Shown here piece after piece: positions 51,512-59,800 of a stretch of 64,000 bases of DNA. Every line of letters starts with the position of its first letter. The first letter of the stretch is position 1. The stretch comes from Geomobilimonas luticola (lineage in GTDB: Bacteria > Desulfobacterota > Desulfuromonadia > Geobacterales > Geobacteraceae). The translations under genes and the position numbers were made by a program. A model generated the notes under the pieces. The model searched no databases. It was given only the letters and a program-made list of their open reading frames with translations, and was not told the origin of the DNA. The stretch spans positions 310,001 through 374,000 of the forward strand of contig NZ_JAHCVK010000001.1 of the NCBI RefSeq assembly GCF_018476905.1, written 5' to 3'.

Positions 51512-52873
51512 ATGTCCAGACGCAGCCTCATTTCCAACCTGGCCGGCGACAATTCCGGCAGAAGGGTTTCCATTCGCCGCAGGGTATTCAACCTCTCCCT
51601 GCCGGTCCTCCTGTCGTCCCTCTTCCAGCGGCTCGTCTCCATCGTCGACATCTTCCTGGTGGGGGGTCTGGGGGCTGCGGCCATTGCCGCCACCGGCCTC
51701 GGCCAGCTCCTCATCTTCGTGGTCATGACCGTTTTCTGGGGGCTGGCGACCGGCACCACCGTAGTCATTGCCCATCTCTGGGGAGGAGGTCACCACCAGG
51801 CGGCCCGCCGTGCCGCCTTTTCCGCCTGCCTCGCCTGCCTCGCCATGACCGTCATCGCCTCACTCCTCGGCTGCCTGCTGGGGGACGATCTGGCCCGCTT
51901 CCTCGGGGCCCGGGACGACGTCCTCCACCTCGCCACGGGGTACATCCGGCTGGTCTTCCTCTACCTCGTCTTCACCACCGGCCTCAACGTCCTGTCGGCC
52001 ATCATGCACGGCATCGGCAACACCCGCACCCCCATGGAAGGGATAATACTGGTCAACATTCTCCACGTGGTGCTCGCCTATCCCCTCATCTACGGCAAGT
52101 TCGGCCTTCCGGCCCTCGGCGTCACCGGTGCCGCCTATGCCATCAATGCCTCGGAGTTCTTCGGCTGCCTCTACCTGCTGGTGCAGGCACTCCGCAAGAG
52201 ATACATCAAAATCGGCCCCCTGGACCGGGAGCAGTTCCGCCGCATCTGGCAGGTCGGCTACCCGGTCGCCCTGGAGCGGGTGGCCCAGCAGTCGGGCCAG
52301 CTCTTCTACTCCAAGTTCATCATCAGCTACGGCACGGCCGCCTACGCCGCCCACCAGATCGGCCTCTCCATCGAGTCCCTGTCGTTCATGCCGGGGGCGG
52401 GGATGGGCATCGCCGCCGCCACCCTCATGGGGCAGGCCCTCGGCGCCCGCAAGATCAGGCGCGCCCGCCTGAGCCACCGGGAGGCGCTTCGCCTGGCCGT
52501 CCTCGTCATGGCGGCAATGGCGCTTGTTTTCCTCTTTCTTCCCCACCATCTCATCGGCTTCTTCACCAACGACCCGGAGGTGATCGACAAGGGGTGCATC
52601 TTCCTCCGGCTGGTCGCCTTCGCCCAGGTCCCCCTCGCCCTCTCCTTCGTCTACGCCGGCAGCCTGCGGGGGACCGGCGACACCCACTACGTCTTTCTCG
52701 TCACTCTGACCGCCATGTGGGGAATCCGCGTGTTTCTCTCCTACGTAGCCGCCGAACTCCTTCACCTCCCCCTTGCCGCCGTCTGGGGGGTATTCCTCCT
52801 GGACTGGTTCTTCCGCGCCGGCGCCTTCGCATGGCGCTACCGCCGCCGGGATCTGCATCAGGTCGTTTTCTGA
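51512..52873 (+). CDS. MATE-family multidrug/sodium antiporter
   Basis: A 453-residue exporter with 12 predicted spans in two MatE repeats. Family features are FNLSLPVLLSSLFQRLVSIVDIFLVGGLGAAAIAATGLG near the N-terminus, MHGIGNTRTPM in the first half, and VGYPVALERVAQQSGQLFYSKFIISYGTAAYAAHQIGLSIES in the second. These proteins expel drugs or metabolites using Na+ or H+ gradients. ATG at 51512 is chosen, but its AGGA is only a few bases away; a GTG at 51479 is possible. A two-way terminator follows. Confidence 0.93.
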   Translation: MSRRSLISNLAGDNSGRRVSIRRRVFNLSLPVLLSSLFQRLVSIVDIFLVGGLGAAAIAATGLGQLLIFVVMTVFWGLATGTTVVIAHLWGGGHHQAARRAAFSACLACLAMTVIASLLGCLLGDDLARFLGARDDVLHLATGYIRLVFLYLVFTTGLNVLSAIMHGIGNTRTPMEGIILVNILHVVLAYPLIYGKFGLPALGVTGAAYAINASEFFGCLYLLVQALRKRYIKIGPLDREQFRRIWQVGYPVALERVAQQSGQLFYSKFIISYGTAAYAAHQIGLSIESLSFMPGAGMGIAAATLMGQALGARKIRRARLSHREALRLAVLVMAAMALVFLFLPHHLIGFFTNDPEVIDKGCIFLRLVAFAQVPLALSFVYAGSLRGTGDTHYVFLVTLTAMWGIRVFLSYVAAELLHLPLAAVWGVFLLDWFFRAGAFAWRYRRRDLHQVVF

Positions 52874-52879
52874 CGAAAA

Positions 52880-52905
52880 AAAGGGGGCCATTGGCGGCCC
52901 CCTTT
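52880..52905. terminator. Two-way terminator after the MATE gene
   Basis: A perfect 10-bp stem AAAGGGGGCC / GGCCCCCTTT with A-rich sequence on one side and T on the other lies between convergent genes. Confidence 0.8.
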
Positions 52906-52930
52906 GTGTTCAACCCGGCGCTTACTGCAA

Positions 52931-53653
52931 TTATTTCAGCTTGAACGTGACCAAATAGGTATCGCCGCTCTCCTTCTCCCGTACCTGCATCCGCAGTTCC
53001 TTGGCGGACCGGGCCTCTCCGGGGAAGAAAATGAAGCCGTTGGCCAGATAGGCATGGGGAATGACCTTCCCTTCCAGCCCTTTCTCCCGGATGTCGTCGG
53101 CGATCCGGTATTCCCGCTCCCGGTCCGATCCCCCCTGGGCCCCGCCGATTACCGCGCCCCCCGCAGCACCGAGGGCGGCCCCCTTCCCGATGGCCGATCC
53201 CACGTTCCTGCCGGAAACAATGCCGATTGCCGCCCCCAGGATGGTGCCGGCAATCGCACCGACCACGGCGGTTTTACCTGCCCCTGCCGCCATGGCCCCC
53301 GACGCGGTGTACTGCTCCACGCGTTCCACCGCAGCCCGGTTCGCCATCACATTCCAGTAACGGTTGTCGTCATCGACGAGGAAGGTCTGCCCCGAAACGA
53401 TCTCCATGGTCTGGCCGCTCTTGTTGTCGATAACCAGCTGGACCGGGAGGAGCCCCGCTCCCCGGATATCGAAACCGAAGGCGTCCGTGGCCTGGGCCTG
53501 GTCTGCGTAGGCTTCCGCAGCCATGGGCGCCCCGGCCACCACCTGGAAGTTGGGATAGGCTTCGGGCGGCTTGAAGGACACATACTGGGTCTTGTACGTG
53601 GCACAGCTGGAAACCAGCGTCAGACAGAGCATCATGGATACGAGACGTTTCAT
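52931..53653 (-). CDS. Glycine-zipper lipoprotein of unknown function
   Basis: A 240-residue exported protein. The ATG at 53653 is preceded by GGGGGT and begins a lipoprotein signal peptide with lipobox LVSSC (Cys17). The middle (about residues 125-175) is a glycine-zipper segment of repeated small residues (GAIAGTILGAAIGIVSGRNVGSAIGKGAALGAAGGAVIGGAQGG). Such segments can insert in membranes and are found in several outer-membrane lipoproteins (SlyB/YMGG-like). The other parts, SFKPPEAYPNFQVVAG and VDDDNRYWNVMANRAAVERVE, do not point to a named family. Its role is unknown. Confidence 0.8.
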   Translation of the reverse strand: MKRLVSMMLCLTLVSSCATYKTQYVSFKPPEAYPNFQVVAGAPMAAEAYADQAQATDAFGFDIRGAGLLPVQLVIDNKSGQTMEIVSGQTFLVDDDNRYWNVMANRAAVERVEQYTASGAMAAGAGKTAVVGAIAGTILGAAIGIVSGRNVGSAIGKGAALGAAGGAVIGGAQGGSDREREYRIADDIREKGLEGKVIPHAYLANGFIFFPGEARSAKELRMQVREKESGDTYLVTFKLK

Positions 53654-53886
53654 GGGTCTACCCCCTGTGTAAGTAGCTGATGCTGAAAGAGTACCATAGG
53701 AGTGGCGGTCCCGGCAAGGGGAAGCGCTCTGCACCGCACAGGGAGTCGGTGTGGAGGCGGGCGCAACCGCTGTCTTGATGGATAGTACCCAACAAAACAG
53801 TCGCTTTTCCCCATATTTTGGCTATAATACTATTTCTTTCATGTTTCTGCCTTAAGAATGGCATGCCCGTTGCCGGGAGAGGACGT

Positions 53887-55812
53887 ATGGGCACGAAAAC
53901 CGGAAAACACCGCGGAGCGGGAACGGAAGTCAGTGCAAACGACCTGAAACAAGCGGAAATCGCCCTCCGCATCCGGGACGCCGCCATCGCTGCGTCCATC
54001 AACGCCGTTGCCTTTTCCGACACCAACGGGACGCTCACCTACGTCAATCCCTCGTTTCTCAAGATGTGGGGGTATGCCGAAGAGGGAGACGTTCTCGGCC
54101 GCTCCGCCGCCTCCTTCTGGCATACGCCGGAAAAGATCCGGGAAGTGAAGGACGCCCTGCGCCACGATGGCTGCTGGAGCGGGGAAATGGTGGCCGTTCG
54201 CAGCGACGGCACACTGTTCAACGTGGAACTTTCGGCAGCCATCATAGCGGACGACGATGGTTCTCCCCTCTGCATGATGGCTTCGTTCGTCGAGGTTACC
54301 GAGCGCCATAAGGCAGAAGCAGCCATTGCCGAGAGGGAACGGAGATATCGCACCCTGGTGGAAGCGATGGCCGAAGGGGTGGCCATCCATGAACTCGTAC
54401 TCGACGACGCCGGCAACGCCGTGGACTACCGGATAATCGACATCAACCCCGCCTACGAGAATCACACCGGTCTGACGCGGGAGCAGGCGCTGGGGAAACT
54501 GTCAACCGAACTCTACGGAACGCCCAAAGCCCCCTATCTTGATATCTTCGCCCCCATCGCTCTCAATGGCGGCTACCGCGACTTCGAAACCTATTTCCCC
54601 CCCATGGACAAGCACTTCCGCATCTCCGTCTTCTCCCCTGCCCCCGGGCAGTTCGCAACCATATTCATCGACATCTCCCAGAACAAACGGCATGAGGAAG
54701 AGCTCCGGCGGAGCGAGGAAAAATTCCGCCAGCTCCTGGAGCACTCCCCCATCGCCATTGCGATCAGCAACTACAAAGGGGAACTGGAGCTTCTGAACGA
54801 CCGGTTCGTCGAGGTTTTCGGTTATACCCTCGCCGACATACCGGACCTGGCAACCTGGTTTCGGCGGGCCTACCCCGACGAATTCTACCGCCGGGAGGTG
54901 GTGGAAGCATGGAACGCCGACGTGGAAAGGCCGCGCCAGAACGAGAAGCCTATCGGGCGCCGTGAATACCGGGTAACCTGCAAAGACGGCAGGGAATGTA
55001 TCACCGAATTCATCACGGCCATCATCGACGGAAAGAATCTGGTGATTCTGAACGACGTCACCGAACGGAAAAAGACCCTGCAACAGATCGAATACCTCAA
55101 CACCGCCCTAGCGGCCCGCGCTGCTGAACTGGAAAGTTCCAACCGGGAGCTTGACGCCTTCAGCCACACGATTTCCCACGACCTGCGTACCCCCTTGACC
55201 AACATCTGCGGCTACACCCAGCTCATGCAGGAAATGTACGGGGACCGGCTCGACGGACAGGCCCGCGACTTCCTCAAGGAGATCCATGGCGCCACCGAGC
55301 GGATGGACAGCATGATCGACTCCCTCCTCAAGTTCTCCGCCGTGTCGCGCCAGCCTTTGACAAAGGTGCGGGTCGACCTCAATGCGGTCGCCGCCAATGT
55401 CATAACCGAACTGCAGCTGACGGCCCCCCAGCGGCGGGTGCAGTTCATCACCTCACGACGCGCCTACGTCCAGGGCGACCCCACCCTGCTCCGTATCGTC
55501 ATGGCAAACCTGCTCGGCAACGCCTGGAAATACACCGCCAAACGGGAATCGACCATCATACGCTTCGACGTCACCGAACGCGACGGCAAGAAGGTCTATT
55601 CCATCCGGGACAACGGGGTCGGATTCGACAAGAAGCTCGCCGAGCAGATTTTCACCCCGTTCCACCGGCTTCACAAGGAGGAAGATTTCCAGGGGACCGG
55701 CATCGGCCTCGCCACCGCCCAGCGGATCATCCATCGCCACGGCGGAGAGATATGGGCGGAGGCGGAAGTGGACAAGGGGGCAACGTTCTTCTTTACCCTG
55801 GGGGAAGACTGA
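53887..55812 (+). CDS. Multi-PAS sensor histidine kinase
   Basis: A 641-residue cytoplasmic kinase with three PAS-type domains in the first 390 residues (first opening IRDAAIAASINAVAFSDTNGTLTYVNPSFL, second near MAEGVAIHELVL, third near LLEHSPIAIAISNYKG). A HisKA domain follows with the phosphoacceptor His431 in SHDLRTPLTN, and a HATPase_c domain with NAWKYT, DNGVGFD and GTGIGLA. No membrane span is visible, so it senses an internal signal. No response regulator is next to it; a LuxR-type gene converges on it. ATG at 53887 is chosen with GAGAGG upstream; the frame starts at 53818. A perfect TATAAT at about 53823-53828 may be its -10. Confidence 0.92.
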   Translation: MGTKTGKHRGAGTEVSANDLKQAEIALRIRDAAIAASINAVAFSDTNGTLTYVNPSFLKMWGYAEEGDVLGRSAASFWHTPEKIREVKDALRHDGCWSGEMVAVRSDGTLFNVELSAAIIADDDGSPLCMMASFVEVTERHKAEAAIAERERRYRTLVEAMAEGVAIHELVLDDAGNAVDYRIIDINPAYENHTGLTREQALGKLSTELYGTPKAPYLDIFAPIALNGGYRDFETYFPPMDKHFRISVFSPAPGQFATIFIDISQNKRHEEELRRSEEKFRQLLEHSPIAIAISNYKGELELLNDRFVEVFGYTLADIPDLATWFRRAYPDEFYRREVVEAWNADVERPRQNEKPIGRREYRVTCKDGRECITEFITAIIDGKNLVILNDVTERKKTLQQIEYLNTALAARAAELESSNRELDAFSHTISHDLRTPLTNICGYTQLMQEMYGDRLDGQARDFLKEIHGATERMDSMIDSLLKFSAVSRQPLTKVRVDLNAVAANVITELQLTAPQRRVQFITSRRAYVQGDPTLLRIVMANLLGNAWKYTAKRESTIIRFDVTERDGKKVYSIRDNGVGFDKKLAEQIFTPFHRLHKEEDFQGTGIGLATAQRIIHRHGGEIWAEAEVDKGATFFFTLGED

Positions 55813-55882
55813 ATAGGAAAGGGACGACCTCCCTTGGCAAGCCGTCCCCTCACATCAACCCCTGACACACCTCCTCCTGCTT

Positions 55883-56440
55883 TCACTGCAGGACGGCCAT
55901 GATCTCGCTCCTCGTTCCGACCCCCATCTTCTTCATGATGTTCTTCACGTGGTCCTTGACCGTGTGCTCGCTTATGAAGAGACGCTCCCCGATATCCCTG
56001 TTCATGAACCCCTGACAGATCAGCTGCAACACCTGCTGCTCCCTTTGCGACAGGCCGAACTGCCTTCCCGCCCGCTCCAGATCCACTCCATGCTTTTCCA
56101 CAACCCTTTCCACCAGCACCATTACATGGGTCGGTTTCTCGCTTCTCCCCGCCGCTCCAAGATAGGATGCCCGCAGGGAACAGACGGAACCGTCGCCGGT
56201 CTCCATAACCCGCAACGGAGAAATATTTCGCCGGCTTGCAGGTTCGGCAGGATGCTCTTTCAGAAACGCCAGCAGCCTGCGGATTCCCTCCCAGACGGAA
56301 AGCCGTTCGATCGGTTCGCCGGCCAGACCGGGAACCAACTCCAGTGCCTCACCGTTGGCGAAGAGCAGTCGCTCGTCAAGGTCGAAGATCAATACCCCCG
56401 GCATCGAACGCTTGCTTATGATTTCAAGGAATCCTTCCAT
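55883..56440 (-). CDS. Orphan PAS-LuxR transcriptional regulator
   Basis: A 185-residue cytoplasmic DNA-binding protein. The first 115 residues resemble a PAS domain (PGVLIFDLDERLLFANGEALELVPG). The C-terminal part (about 129-182) is a LuxR helix-turn-helix (LSQREQQVLQLICQGFMNRDIGERLFISEHTVKDHVKNIMKKMGV). It has no receiver domain, so it is not phosphorylated in the usual way and may sense a ligand itself or answer to the neighbouring kinase by another route. It converges on the kinase and diverges from the PilZ gene. An unusual hairpin lies between it and PilZ. Confidence 0.9.
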   Translation of the reverse strand: MEGFLEIISKRSMPGVLIFDLDERLLFANGEALELVPGLAGEPIERLSVWEGIRRLLAFLKEHPAEPASRRNISPLRVMETGDGSVCSLRASYLGAAGRSEKPTHVMVLVERVVEKHGVDLERAGRQFGLSQREQQVLQLICQGFMNRDIGERLFISEHTVKDHVKNIMKKMGVGTRSEIMAVLQ

Positions 56441-56473
56441 GTTCTGAATTTATAGCCATAAAATAAAAAAAAT

Positions 56474-56510
56474 CAAACAAAATCCCTCTTTCGGGGGATT
56501 GATTTGTTTT
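56474..56510. other. Imperfect hairpin between the LuxR and PilZ genes
   Basis: An AT-rich outer stem (AAACAAA with TTTGTTT) and an inner ATCCC/GGGAT stem around a TCTTTC-type loop form an imperfect hairpin, with a 3-nt bulge. It is shared by the two divergent leaders. Confidence 0.4.
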
Positions 56511-56550
56511 AATAAATTTCTATTATTGCGAGCATACGATGGAGCGAACC

Positions 56551-56841
56551 ATGGAGACACCCGACAACAAGAGACACAACAGCCGCACCCCCTTTCATCA
56601 GCCGGTTGGCCTGGAGATATGGGAGCAGGGGGCCGAGCACGTCCACGACACGGGGCGGGCGATCGATCTGAGTGCCGACGGGGGCGGCCTGGCCACGAAG
56701 TACCCCTTGAAACGGGGGGATGTGGTGAAACTGCTGGTTCCGGTAGGCGTAACGAATGTGCGCCTACCCGTGTACGCTTCGGTTGTCTGGTCAAAGGTCA
56801 CCGATGACGGTTTCAGGGCAGGGGTGACGTTTTTGGCATAA
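56551..56841 (+). CDS. PilZ domain protein (cyclic di-GMP effector type)
   Basis: A 96-residue single PilZ domain. It has the two ligand motifs: RxxxR at the N-terminus (NKRHNSRTPF) and D/NxSxxG (IDLSADGGG). The rest is the beta-barrel (KYPLKRGDVVKLLVPVG, YASVVWSKVTDDGFRAGVTFLA). The second ATG (56551) is preferred because GGAG lies six bases before it; the first is at 56539. PilZ domains usually bind cyclic di-GMP and alter motility or surface traits by contacting partners. It may share a transcript with the subtilase gene, whose start is 54 bp downstream. Confidence 0.88.
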   Translation: METPDNKRHNSRTPFHQPVGLEIWEQGAEHVHDTGRAIDLSADGGGLATKYPLKRGDVVKLLVPVGVTNVRLPVYASVVWSKVTDDGFRAGVTFLA

Positions 56842-56894
56842 ATTGGTGGGTACGGGTTAACGGTTCATTTCCCATGGAATGTAAGGGGGGCAAC

Positions 56895-59800
56895 ATGAAA
56901 GGTTTGGGCATCGGTACACATAACGTCCCGACGGGAAGGACACGCTCGTCCTTCGCGATTCTTCTGGTCATCCTGACCATCATCGGCGGGTTGTTATATA
57001 CCGCCACGAACGCCACGGCAGCCGACACGGTGTCACTGGTCGTCAAGCTCGTCGACGGCCTCACCCCGGCTGACCAGGCGGCCGTCATCGCCCGGAACGG
57101 CGGTGTCGAGACCTCATCGGTCCCGGCGCTGCGGTTGCACGTCGTCACGGTACCGACAGCCGACCAGCCCTTGGTGCAACAGAACTACCAGGCAGATGCC
57201 CAGGTCGTCAGCGTCGAAGTGAACAAGAGCCGGAAGGCAGAAGCAATCCCCACTGACGCCAACTACGGGGTCCAGTGGGCCCTCTCCAAGATTGGCTGGG
57301 AGTCGGTCTTCGGCACCGTCACCCCGACCGGCACGGCAACCCTCGCCCTCCTCGACACCGGCATCGACGCCACCCACCCCGACCTGGCAGGCAAGGTCAT
57401 CTCCGGCACCTCCATCCTGGACGGCAGCAACGGACTGAGTGACCCGAGCGGGCACGGCACCTGGTTGGCCGGCATCGTCGCGGCCGCCACCGATAACGGG
57501 ACCGGTATCGCCGGGGTCGCCTTCGGCAGCGTGCAGATCATGCCGGTCAGCGTGCTCAATACGGCTGGAATCGGCCAGGACAGCGACATCATCGCCGGTA
57601 TCGTCTGGGCGGTCGATCATGGCGCAGACGTCATCCTCATGGGATTCAGCAACCCCGACTTCAGCCAGAATCTCCAGGACGCCATCGACTACGCCTGGAC
57701 GAAAGGTGCGGTGCTCGTAGCCGCCACCGGCAACGACGGTGTCTCAACCCCCACCTTCCCCGCCGGCGACCGCGGGGTCATCGGCGTCTCCGCTACCGAC
57801 TCGAACGATCTGCTCGCCGCGATAAGCAACTACGGGCAGGATACTTTCCTCGCCGCCCCCGGCACAGACATCTACACCACCGGCCCGAATGGCGGTTACA
57901 GCTACATCACCGGCACATCCGCCTCCTCCGCCTTCGTGGCAGGGGCAGCGGCATTCATGAAGGCGGTTGATTCCACCCTCACCAACGGCATCATCGTCGG
58001 CCGCCTCGCCCGGTCGGCCGACGCCATCGGCACCCCTGGGGACCCGAATAATCCTGCCATGTTCGGCAACGGCCGGCTCAACATGGCCAGCGCCCTGGCC
58101 GATACCGGCATCGACCCGGTCCAGCCGGCCGGCGCACCCGGCGGCGGGGGACCGTATGTGGGGCCGTATATGGCGGCAGCAAACGGAAAACTTTCTGTAA
58201 TAATAACTGGGAACGGTAAAGTTGACTCAAGTCCCGCTGGTATCGATAACTGCAGAAGCGAGTCACCCGCCGCCAATTGCTTTGAGAATTACACGATCAC
58301 AACGCCAGCCTTAAGTGTGACGCTCACAGCTACGCCTGATTCTGGCTATGTCTTTACCGGATGGGGTGGGGATTGCACCGGAACCGGCACATGTTCTGTG
58401 ACGATGTCGGCAGAGAAATCTATCTCTGCTAACTTCTCCGCCTGCACCGTTCCTTCAATTACAGCAAATCCTGCAAACCAGACAAAGACAGTCGGTGAAT
58501 CGGTGACCTTTTCGGTTACTGCCAGCGGAACAGCGCCGTTAAGTTACCAGTGGCGGAAAGGTGGCGAGAACATATCCGGCGCAACCAGTAGCAGCTATAC
58601 GATTTCGTCCGTCGTGGTAGCTGACACGGGTAGCTATGACGTTGTAGTCAGCAACTCCTGCGGGTCGCTCGCATCAAATGCAGCATTTCTTATTGTTAAC
58701 AAGGCAACACCGACCATTACCTGGAACAATCCAGCGGATATCGTTTACGGAACCGCACTCGGCGATACTCAACTCAATGCCACAGCCAACGTCCCCGGCA
58801 CGTTCACTTACACGCCTGCTGCAAGCACAGTGCTGATTTCGGGGAACAGCCAGACCCTTCACGTAAGCTTCAGCCCAACTGACACGGGAAACTACAACAC
58901 AGCATCCAAGGATGTGACTATCAATGTTCTTAAGAAGACCGCCTCGGTAACACCGAATACAGCAAACAAGACATATGGCAACCTCGACCCGGCCTTCACC
59001 GGAACCCTGTCCGGCTTCCTGGCTGCCGACTCTGTTACAGCCACCTACAGCCGTATTGCCGGTGAAACCGTCGCCGGCGGGCCCTACACTATCAGCGCCA
59101 CACTCAGCCCGGTTGAAGTGCTCGGCAACTATAACATCACCTACAACACCGCCAGCTTCACCATTGCCAAGCGGCCGGCAACCTGGACGACAAACGCCGC
59201 AAGCAAGATCTACGGCGACGCCGACCCGAACCCGTTGACAACGGGAAGCGGCAGCAACTTCCTGGCGTCCGACAACGTCGCTGCTACCTATAGCCGGATC
59301 GCAGGTGAGACAACAAATATTCAATGGGGTGTTGTCTACCCATACCACATTACGGCCACACTGAACGCGGCGGCCGGAGTTCTTGACAACTACATCGTCA
59401 CCAACGCTGGTGCCGACTTCACCATCAACAAGCGGCCAATAACCGTAACCGCCGAGGCCAAGATCAAAACCTACGGGGACTTAGACCCCTGGTCCTGGAT
59501 ACCCTTCAATATCACCAGTGGTAGCCTTGTCTTCGGCGATGCCTTCACTGGAAACCTCTCCCGTGATCCGGGCGAAAGAGTCGGCACATACGCCATTACC
59601 CAAGGCTCGCTGACGCTGGGCGACAACTACTCTCTGACCTTTATCGGCGCCAATCTAACCATTAATCCGGCGATCCTGACGGTCACTGCAGAAGCGAAAA
59701 CAAAAACCTACGGCGATGCCGATCCGGCTCTTACGTATAATGTTATCGGTTACAAGTGGTCCGATAACGCGTTAAACTCCCTAGCAGGCTACCTGACCCG

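Noticed and set aside
51062-51796. Minus-strand open frame across the selenoprotein and MATE region
   Set aside because: It overlaps two better supported plus-strand genes and shows no family features.
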